A stretch of 21,340 nucleotides of DNA, taken from JBFWYO01 sp050186335 (GTDB lineage: Bacteria; Pseudomonadota; Alphaproteobacteria; Bin65). Shown here one piece after another: positions 15,501 to 21,340 of the stretch. Numbering within the stretch: position 1 is the stretch's first letter; each line of letters starts with the position of its first letter. The notes below the pieces were generated by a model that searched no databases, was not told the DNA's origin, and saw only the letters and a program-made list of their open reading frames with translations. The stretch is taken from NCBI GenBank assembly GCA_050186335.1, contig JBFWYO010000082.1:1-21340 (forward strand), read 5' to 3'. The position numbers were made by a program, and so were the translations under genes.

Positions 15501-17356
15501 GCCTGCTGGTCGCCAAGGATATCGACGTGGCGTTTCGTTCCGGCGATCAGGATATCGTCATGCTGCGCGACCTGTCGTTCAGCGTCGGCGCTGGCGAGGT
15601 GCTTGGGATTATCGGCGAATCGGGCGCCGGCAAGTCGATGGTGGCGCGCATGATCTCGCGCCTGCTGCCGCCAAACTTCCGGGTCTCGGGGGGCTCGCTC
15701 AGCCTGGCCGGCGAAAACCTGCTGTCGCTGCCCCCCGGCGAGCATCGGGCGATGCTCGGCAAGCGCGTAAGCTTCATCCCGCAGGAGCCGATGGCGTCGC
15801 TCAACCCGGTGCTGACCGTCGGGGATCAGTTTTCCGAATATTTGAAGCGGCTCGGCATAGCGAGTGCCGCCGCGCGCAAGGCGGCGGTGGTCGAGCATCT
15901 TGCCGCCGTTCACCTGCCGAACCCCCGCGAAATGCGCGACCGCTACCCGCATCAGCTTTCTGGCGGCCAGTGTCAACGCGTTTTGATCGCCATGGCGTTT
16001 GCCGGCAATCCGGCGCTCATCGTCGCCGACGAGCCGACGACCGCACTCGACGTTATGACCCAGGCGGTCATCGTCAATCTGCTGGCCGAAATGCGCGCAA
16101 AGCATAATACGGCGGTGATTCTGATTACCCACGATCTGCGGCTCGCAGCCCATGTCTGCGACAATATGATGGTGCTGTATGCCGGCGAAGCCGTGGAGCT
16201 CGGGTCCGCCGAATCCGTGTTCAAGACGCCACAGCATCCTTATACGCGCAGCCTGCAGCTCGCCAATCCACCGCTGACTGGGCCGCGCCATCCGCTGGTG
16301 ACGCTGCCGGAGCATATGCCGGATCTATCCGTGATCGGGCGCTTGGCCGGTTGCCGTTTCGCGCCTCGTTGCCCTGCCGCCGATCCGAATTGTGCCGGTA
16401 CGCGACAGACGCTGCGTGCGATCGGCCCAAATCACATGATCCGCTGTTCGCCCGCTTGCGCCAATCACGCCTCGCTGCCGACCGAGCAGGCACCCTTGGC
16501 TGCGGAGGTTGCCGGCGACCGTCCGGCGCTGCTCGTAGTCGACAATCTCACCAAGACGTATCGCGGCGCCACGCGGTTGTTCGGGCGGAATCCGCCAATC
16601 GAGGCGGTCCGCGACATGAGCTTCGAGGTCCGGCCAGGCGAGTTCGTCGGCATCGTCGGCGAAAGCGGGAGCGGTAAGAGCACCGTTGCCAAACTCCTGC
16701 TCGGTCTGGAAACGCCGACGCTCGGGCGCATACTGGTCCAAGGCGTCGATGTGACTGCGCAGGATCAACCGACGCGTCAGATGCGCATCGACTCCCTACA
16801 GATGGTTTTTCAGGACCCGCAATCGGCATTGAACCCGCGGCGCATGGTGGCAAGCATCGTCACACAAGCCATGGAAGCCGGTAAGAATCATGCTTCGTGG
16901 CCGGAACGCATCAAGCGCGCGCGCGAATTGCTGGAGCAGACCGGACTGCCGCCGGAACTGGCCATGCGCTACCCCGCCCAGCTCTCCGGCGGGCAGCGGC
17001 AGCGCGTCAACATCGCGCGCGCGCTTTGCCGGGCGCCGAAAATTCTGGTTGCCGACGAAATCGTCTCCGGGCTCGATGTCTTGGTGCAGGCTCAGATTTT
17101 GAACCTGCTGCTGCGCTTGCGCGCGCAGCACGATTTCGCGCTGCTGTTCATTTCGCACGATCTTTCCGTGGTGCGGCACATCTGCTCGCGGGTTCTGGTC
17201 ATGTTTCGTGGGCAAGTCGTCGAACGCGGGGCCACAGACGAGGTGTTCCGGCAACCCCAGCACGAATACACCAGGCAATTGATTTCCGCCGTGCCGCCCG
17301 ACGATCTGGATGCCGGTTGGGTGCCGAAGTTGGTGCGTATGGAGGGGCAAGCTTGA
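15497..17356 (+). CDS. Fused double ATP-binding subunit (DppD-DppF type) of the importer
   Basis: This 619-residue protein carries two complete nucleotide-binding domains. Domain 1 has Walker A GESGAGKS (residues 40-47), signature LSGGQCQRV and Walker B LIVADEPTTALD. It is followed by the oligopeptide-type C-terminal extension with the cysteine cluster CRFAPRCPAADPNC...CSPAC, which in relatives can hold an iron-sulfur cluster. Domain 2 has Walker A GESGSGKS (388-395), signature LSGGQRQRV and Walker B ILVADEIVSGLD, with Ile where most relatives have Pro. Both H-switch histidines are present (LITHDLR, FISHDLS). DppDF fusions are a known arrangement. The start ATG overlaps the permease stop. Longer in-frame readings into the permease gene are not credible. 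Confidence 0.93.
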   Translation: MSLLVAKDIDVAFRSGDQDIVMLRDLSFSVGAGEVLGIIGESGAGKSMVARMISRLLPPNFRVSGGSLSLAGENLLSLPPGEHRAMLGKRVSFIPQEPMASLNPVLTVGDQFSEYLKRLGIASAAARKAAVVEHLAAVHLPNPREMRDRYPHQLSGGQCQRVLIAMAFAGNPALIVADEPTTALDVMTQAVIVNLLAEMRAKHNTAVILITHDLRLAAHVCDNMMVLYAGEAVELGSAESVFKTPQHPYTRSLQLANPPLTGPRHPLVTLPEHMPDLSVIGRLAGCRFAPRCPAADPNCAGTRQTLRAIGPNHMIRCSPACANHASLPTEQAPLAAEVAGDRPALLVVDNLTKTYRGATRLFGRNPPIEAVRDMSFEVRPGEFVGIVGESGSGKSTVAKLLLGLETPTLGRILVQGVDVTAQDQPTRQMRIDSLQMVFQDPQSALNPRRMVASIVTQAMEAGKNHASWPERIKRARELLEQTGLPPELAMRYPAQLSGGQRQRVNIARALCRAPKILVADEIVSGLDVLVQAQILNLLLRLRAQHDFALLFISHDLSVVRHICSRVLVMFRGQVVERGATDEVFRQPQHEYTRQLISAVPPDDLDAGWVPKLVRMEGQA

Positions 17357-17387
17357 CCGTACAAAATCTTCGGGTCGGTCTCGATAG

Positions 17388-17401
17388 TCGCGATATCGCG
17401 A
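17388..17401. promoter_or_regulatory. Perfect 14-base palindrome in the 133-base gap before the thiolase-like gene
   Basis: TCGCGATATCGCGA is its own reverse complement and lies in the only sizeable gap of the right operon (17357-17489). It may be an operator for the last three genes. It is short and built of self-complementary GC-rich words, so chance is possible. Confidence 0.3.
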
Positions 17402-17489
17402 TTGCGGCAATGCGCGCCAGGCAGGTTGTATTGCAGCCGGCTTTGTTTACCATCTCCGGGCACCAAAGCCTGGCGACGGAAGCGACCTC

Positions 17490-18659
17490 ATGACTCGACT
17501 GCGTGGCGGATACCAAGATGTGGCCGTTGGGGTACCGATCACGATTCCCTATACGAGATTTTCGATTCGCGGCGCGCACTGGTTCCTCGGCCGCGCGCTT
17601 GCCGAACTGATCAAGCGATCCGGCCTCAAGAAGGAGCAGATCGACGGGTTTTGCGTTTCCAGCTTCACGTTGGCGCCAGATACCGCCATCGGGCTCGCTC
17701 AGCACCTCGGCATATCCGCGCGCTGGCTTGACTTCATCCCGTTGGGCGGTAATTGCGGCGTTGTTGCGCTGCGCCGCGCGGCACGCGCGGTGCAATCGGG
17801 CGATGCGGAAATCGTCGCCTGTATCGCCGGCGACACCAATCACGTCGATTCGTTCCGCCTTGGCTCAGCCAATTTCAGCCAGTTCGCGCGCGATTCGGTC
17901 TATCCGATCGGCGCCGGTGGGCCGAATTCCAGTTTCGCATTTCTGACCGCGTATTACATGCGCACCTACGGTGCCCGGCCCGAGCATTTCGGCAAGTTAT
18001 GCGTGGCGCAGCGCACCAATGCGTTGAAATTTCCCCATGCGTTGTTCAAGAAGCCGTTGACGCTCGAAGAGTATCTCGCCGCGCGGCTGATCGCCGATCC
18101 GATCCGGCTGTTCGATTGCGTCATGCCGTGCGCGGGCGCCGAAGGATTTCTGGTCATGAGCCGCAAGAAGGCGGAAGCACTCGGCTTGCGGTATGCGCGC
18201 GTGCTCGGCACCATCGAGCGACACAACGCGTTTCAGGACGACATCATTCAGACGCGCGGTGGCTGGGAACTCGAGCGCGACGAACTGTACGCGCAGGCCG
18301 GCGTTGGTCCGCAGGACATCGACTTTTTCGAAACCTACGACGATTATCCGGTCATCAACATGCTGCAGTTCGAGGATCTGGGTTTCTGCAAGAAAGGCGA
18401 GGCGCCGGCGTTCGTGCAGGCCAACAGCTTCACGGTCGACGGCACGTTTCCCTGCAACACGTCGGGCGGCCAGTTGTCGGTCGGCCAGGCGGGCGCCGCG
18501 GGCGGGTTCCTCGGGATGGTCGAGGCAATCCGCCAACTGACGGGTCAAGCCTTGGGCGGCGCGGTGCCGGATGCCAGAATAGGCATGGTCAGCGGCTTCG
18601 GCATGATTACCTATGATCGCGGCCTGAGCACGGGCGCGACGATTCTCGCCGCGGCGTGA
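17490..18659 (+). CDS. Thiolase-fold protein lacking the nucleophilic Cys (Ltp2-like/lipid-transfer class)
   Basis: This 389-residue thiolase-like protein matches the other thiolase at AVRLACEAV versus ALRRAARAV. Aligning through that helix puts Gly87 of PLGGNCGVVAL at the nucleophile position; Cys89 is two residues away. The usual GHPxGATG segment reads LSVGQAGAAGG, so the active-site His is Gln. The FETYDDYP motif and the NTSGGQLS motif are intact, as in non-thiolytic relatives. Cys-less thiolase folds paired with DUF35 proteins include the steroid side-chain retro-aldolase Ltp2. The adjacent gene supplies a DUF35 domain, so I infer an aldolase-type or other C-C lyase complex rather than a thiolase. 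The start ATG follows GGAAG. The reaction is unproven. Confidence 0.82.
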   Translation: MTRLRGGYQDVAVGVPITIPYTRFSIRGAHWFLGRALAELIKRSGLKKEQIDGFCVSSFTLAPDTAIGLAQHLGISARWLDFIPLGGNCGVVALRRAARAVQSGDAEIVACIAGDTNHVDSFRLGSANFSQFARDSVYPIGAGGPNSSFAFLTAYYMRTYGARPEHFGKLCVAQRTNALKFPHALFKKPLTLEEYLAARLIADPIRLFDCVMPCAGAEGFLVMSRKKAEALGLRYARVLGTIERHNAFQDDIIQTRGGWELERDELYAQAGVGPQDIDFFETYDDYPVINMLQFEDLGFCKKGEAPAFVQANSFTVDGTFPCNTSGGQLSVGQAGAAGGFLGMVEAIRQLTGQALGGAVPDARIGMVSGFGMITYDRGLSTGATILAAA

Positions 18660-18687
18660 TCGCCACGGCGATTTGGTGTGACTTTCC

Positions 18688-18696
18688 AGGAAGAGG
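18688..18696 (+). promoter_or_regulatory. Ribosome binding site deciding the GTG start at 18702
   Basis: AGGAAGAGG stands 5 bases before GTG 18702 and overlaps the coding region that would follow the earlier GTG at 18678. The later GTG is therefore the likely start of the fusion gene. Confidence 0.6.
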
Positions 18697-18701
18697 CTAA
18701 T

Positions 18702-19946
18702 GTGACGACGCCGCTTACCAGACCCAAACGCAAGAATCCGGTGCTCCGCACGCGGTTGCCGACCATGCCGCCGGCCACGCGCAGCCGCGTGGCTTTGGGT
18801 TTGGCCGCAGCCGCAGCGCAAGGGCGCTTCGAACTGCAGGTGTGCCGGGATTGCGGTGCGGTCCAGTACCCGCCGCGCGAAGTTTGCCATTCCTGCCTGT
18901 CCGAGCGCTTGCAATGGCGGGCGCAGGACGGCCGCGGCGAGCTGATCTCGGAAACGATCGTGCGTCACAGTCTCGAGCTGTTCTTCCGCGAACGCGCTCC
19001 TTGGCGCACGGGGCTGGTCAAGCTCGATTGCGGTCCGACGGCGGTCGTGCATGTGCATGGCGATTGTCCGCCAGCGCCCAGCCGGGTCCGCGTGCGTGCC
19101 TGCCTCGATCGATCGGGCAACGCCGTGTTGTTTGCCCAGCCCGAACAGGAGACTCCGAACATGGCCGACGATTCGCATCTTCGCGAGATGACTTGCGATC
19201 CGAAATTCCGCAAGGTTCTGGTCACCGACGGCAAGTCGCCGGTCGGGCAAGCCACCGTCAAGGCATTGGCTGCGGCTGGAGCGGATTTGATTTGGGTCGG
19301 CCACGCGGAGCCGTGGAAGCAGTATCCCGGATTTGAGGACCTCAACAAAATTCCGCAAGTCACAATGCTGCCGCTCGATGTCACCAACGCCAAATCGGTC
19401 AAGGAAATCGCCGGCGAAATCGGCGGTCGGGTGGATATTTTGATCAACACCGCCGAGCATCATCGCACTTACGGCATTGCTTCGCGTTACGGCGTCGAAA
19501 CCGCGCGTGCCGAAATGGACGTCAACTATTTCGGCCTGCTGCGGCTGGCGCAGGAGTTCGCGCCGATCATGCGCGCGCGCGGCGCCGACGGTCAGTCGAG
19601 CGCCGTCGCGTGGGTCAATTTGCTGTCGATTTTCGCGCTGTCGAATTACCCGTCGCATGGCACGTTTTCGGCGTCCAAGGCGGCGGCCGGTTCGCTGGCG
19701 CAATGCTTGCGCGCCGAAATGCGCCAATCGGGCGTACGCGTGATCAATGTCTATCCGGGGCCGATCGACGACGAGTGGAACCAGCTCATCCTGCCGCCGA
19801 AACTAGCGCCGGCGGCGGTTGCGAGCGCCGTCGTCAAGGCGCTCAAAGACGGCACCGAAGACGTCTATCCGGGCGACGTCGCGCAAGACTGGCTGGCGCG
19901 TTGGCGCGACAATCCCAAGGCACTCGAACATGAGCTCGCCTCGTAA
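18702..19946 (+). CDS. DUF35 (Zn-ribbon/OB-fold) - SDR fusion protein with degenerate SDR active site
   Basis: This 414-residue protein joins two domains. Residues 48-65 are a zinc ribbon (CRDCGAVQYPPREVCHSC) followed by an OB-fold to about 147, the DUF35 layout. After a linker, residues 170-405 form a Rossmann fold of the short-chain dehydrogenase type (VLVTDGKSPVGQ, DILINTAEHH, VNLLSIFALS, VINVYPGPI). The SDR signatures are altered. The TGxxxGxG loop reads TDGKSPVG, NNAG reads NTAE, and YxxxK reads FSASK, so the catalytic Tyr is Phe322; Ser309 and Lys326 remain. The SDR may be inactive as a normal dehydrogenase and serve as a structural or CoA-binding part. The partner is probably the thiolase-like protein encoded just upstream. 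GTG 18678 is a longer alternative start. Confidence 0.85.
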   Translation: MTTPLTRPKRKNPVLRTRLPTMPPATRSRVALGLAAAAAQGRFELQVCRDCGAVQYPPREVCHSCLSERLQWRAQDGRGELISETIVRHSLELFFRERAPWRTGLVKLDCGPTAVVHVHGDCPPAPSRVRVRACLDRSGNAVLFAQPEQETPNMADDSHLREMTCDPKFRKVLVTDGKSPVGQATVKALAAAGADLIWVGHAEPWKQYPGFEDLNKIPQVTMLPLDVTNAKSVKEIAGEIGGRVDILINTAEHHRTYGIASRYGVETARAEMDVNYFGLLRLAQEFAPIMRARGADGQSSAVAWVNLLSIFALSNYPSHGTFSASKAAAGSLAQCLRAEMRQSGVRVINVYPGPIDDEWNQLILPPKLAPAAVASAVVKALKDGTEDVYPGDVAQDWLARWRDNPKALEHELAS

Positions 19947-19997
19947 CCGTATCGATCGCCTGGATCGGAAATCTGCACCACGGCTGAGGATGTCCAT

Positions 19998-20783
19998 ATG
20001 AGCGTCAATACACTTGCGCTGTTGGCTGCGGATCTGGCCGCCGGCCGCATTCGCGTCGTCGATCTCACGCAGACCCTATCGCCGGACTTTCCGCAGATTG
20101 TCCTGCCGCCGGAAATGGGGCAGGCGTGGCCGTTCCGCGTCGAGGAGATTTCGCGCTACGACGACCGTGGCCCCGGCTATTACTGGAATAATTTCTCGTG
20201 CAGCGAGCACACGGGCACGCATTTCGATGCGCCCAATCATTGGATTTCCGGCCGCGACCTGCCGAACAACAGCACCGATACGATCCCGGTCGAACACCTG
20301 ATCGCGCCCGCCGCCGTCGTCGATTGCTCGGCGCAGTCGGCGGCCAATGCGGATTTCCTGCTGACGGTAGACTTCGTCAAGCAGTGGGAGGAGCGCCACG
20401 GTAGGATCACGCCGCGTTCGTGGCTGCTTATGCGCACCGATTGGTCGAAGCGCACCGATCCCGTGGCCTATCAAAACTTCGACGAAACCGGGCAGCACAC
20501 GCCGGGGCCCGATCCAGAGGTGGTGAAGTTCCTGATCAATGAGCGCGACGTGCTCGGCTTCGGCACCGAGACTATCGGCACCGATGCCGGCCAGGCATTC
20601 CATCTGCGTCCGCCCTATCCGTGCCATTACTACATGCACGGCGCGGGCCGCTACGGGCTGCAATGCTTGACGAATTTGGATAAGCTGCCGCCGACCGGTT
20701 CGCTGGTGATCGCACCACCACTCAAGATCAAGCAGGGCAGCGGCAGTCCGTTGCGCGTGCTCGCCATCGTGCCAAACGGCTAA
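19998..20783 (+). CDS. Cyclase family metal-dependent hydrolase (kynurenine formamidase/isatin hydrolase-like)
   Basis: This 261-residue protein has the signature CSEHTGTHFDAPNHW, giving metal ligands His71, His75 and Asp77, with His81 as catalytic base. VVDLTQTLSPDFP at residues 20-32 is the usual N-terminal strand, and FGTETIGTDAG is a further conserved block. Family members (PF04199) use Mn or Zn to hydrolyse amides, lactams or cyclic ketone-like substrates. It may open a ring or hydrolyse a late intermediate of the pathway; I cannot choose between these. The ATG is preceded by GAGGA with 7-base spacing. It is the last gene of the right operon, 51 bases after the fusion gene. Confidence 0.9.
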   Translation: MSVNTLALLAADLAAGRIRVVDLTQTLSPDFPQIVLPPEMGQAWPFRVEEISRYDDRGPGYYWNNFSCSEHTGTHFDAPNHWISGRDLPNNSTDTIPVEHLIAPAAVVDCSAQSAANADFLLTVDFVKQWEERHGRITPRSWLLMRTDWSKRTDPVAYQNFDETGQHTPGPDPEVVKFLINERDVLGFGTETIGTDAGQAFHLRPPYPCHYYMHGAGRYGLQCLTNLDKLPPTGSLVIAPPLKIKQGSGSPLRVLAIVPNG

Positions 20784-21340
20784 CCTGCTCAAGTAGGCGT
20801 GCGCAACCATGGACAAGCCTTCATCGCGAGTTGCCGCGCTGACTTGCCATGGTGCGAAAGTGTTGGAGCGCGGTTAGGTCGCGCTGCGCGGAACGGCGTG
20901 TGCGCTAAAGGATAGTCCGAAGCTCTAGCAAATGCGTCGAGGCAACGCGTGACTGCGGGTCGCCCGACGATATCGGCTCAGCAATTGGGCCCACGGACTC
21001 CGCTGATTTATGAGACAAGAAAAGCCGGAATATATATTTCCTATATAAGACATATTTGAAGTTTGAATGATGATATCATTTAAGAATGGGCTTCAATATC
21101 TATCGAAAAGACGTTGTTAGCTTTCATGAAATTTTAGTCTTCACGTGGTTTGCACAAAATTCTGTCTTCATCCGCTCTCTGAACTCATGACTGCAAATTT
21201 ATGGGACCAAGGTCAGGACGAACAGGCGTGCATTCCGCTCGAATACTTTGCTCGCAGCGCCTAGCCGTCGCTCCCAAAGACGGGACCGATTTGGCTAAGG
21301 TTTCGTCGAACGATCAGTGTGATGAGATATTTGACCGGTG
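20784..21340. other. Gene-free tail with an AT-rich segment
   Basis: I recognise no gene on either strand here. A short frame at 20809-20877 (MDKPSSRVAAL..., 22 codons) is followed by stops and matches nothing I know. From about 21010 to 21200 the sequence turns AT-rich, with GGAATATATATTTCC near 21027 and the palindrome ATGATATCAT at 21070-21079, unlike the GC-rich genes to the left. No clear terminator, tRNA or insertion-sequence end is visible. Confidence 0.5.

Noticed and set aside
17415..17475. Inverted repeat CGCCAGGC / GCCTGGCG before the thiolase-like gene
   Set aside because: The arms are 8 bases and separated by 45 bases. This is easily chance in GC-rich DNA.
17997..19727. A 576-codon minus-strand open frame
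   Set aside because: It lies antisense to the thiolase-like and DUF35-SDR genes, which have clear motifs. Its own sequence is low-complexity Arg/Gln-rich.
20784..20797. Terminator after the cyclase gene
   Set aside because: CCTGC-TCAA-GTAGG can form a 5-bp hairpin directly after the stop, but it is short and lacks a T tract.
20809..20877. Small 22-codon gene starting at ATG 20809
   Set aside because: It has no ribosome site, matches no family I know and is followed by repeated stops.

Overview
The window is a GC-rich stretch of what looks like a proteobacterial chromosome (alpha- or betaproteobacterial by gene style; I cannot fix the genus). It carries an aerobic catabolic gene cluster. Genes are tightly packed, mostly on the + strand, and several pairs overlap by 4 bases. 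The enzymes fit uptake, CoA activation, ring oxidation and chain shortening of an organic acid whose identity the sequence does not reveal.

Region 1 (1-5058), left operon: the 3' end of a LivG-type ATPase, a LivF-type ATPase, a two-module VOC/glyoxalase-fold protein, a stand-alone zinc-ribbon/OB-fold (DUF35) protein, a thiolase with a catalytic cysteine, and an acyl-CoA ligase. It ends in a perfect 22-base palindrome directly after the last stop codon.

Region 2 (5059-7546), genomic debris: two decayed IS3-family transposase relics on either side of an unusual symmetric structure (about 5966-6149). This structure has a 19-base tRNA-Ser 3'-end-like core, inverted repeats around it, and two pairs of GTACA repeats outside them. 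It looks like a tyrosine-integrase attachment site, though no integrase is present. It is followed by a minus-strand LysR-like C-terminal fragment and a SnoaL/NTF2-like pseudogene with a frameshift and an amber codon.

Region 3 (7547-10119): alpha and beta subunits of a Rieske ring-hydroxylating oxygenase, and a convergent enoyl-CoA hydratase/isomerase family gene starting at TTG.

Region 4 (10120-17356): a divergent intergenic region with a perfect 2 x 22-base tandem repeat, then a complete peptide/opine/nickel-class ABC importer. Its genes encode a Tat-exported binding protein, two permeases and a fused double ATPase. A second acyl-CoA ligase sits inside the operon and is coupled to the permeases by ATGA overlaps.

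Region 5 (17490-20783): a thiolase-fold protein that seems to lack the nucleophilic cysteine, a DUF35-SDR fusion whose SDR part has lost key residues (Tyr to Phe, degenerate glycine motif), and a metal-dependent cyclase/kynurenine-formamidase-family hydrolase. The last 557 bases hold no gene I can recognise and include an AT-rich segment.

The most interesting signals are the two different thiolase/DUF35 modules. Established precedents are the Ltp2-ChsH2 steroid side-chain aldolase and the BbsAB thiolase. One module here is fused to a probably inactive or altered SDR. The second signal is the attachment-site-like relic at about 6 kb. No functional regulator, integrase, tRNA, rRNA or CRISPR array is visible.
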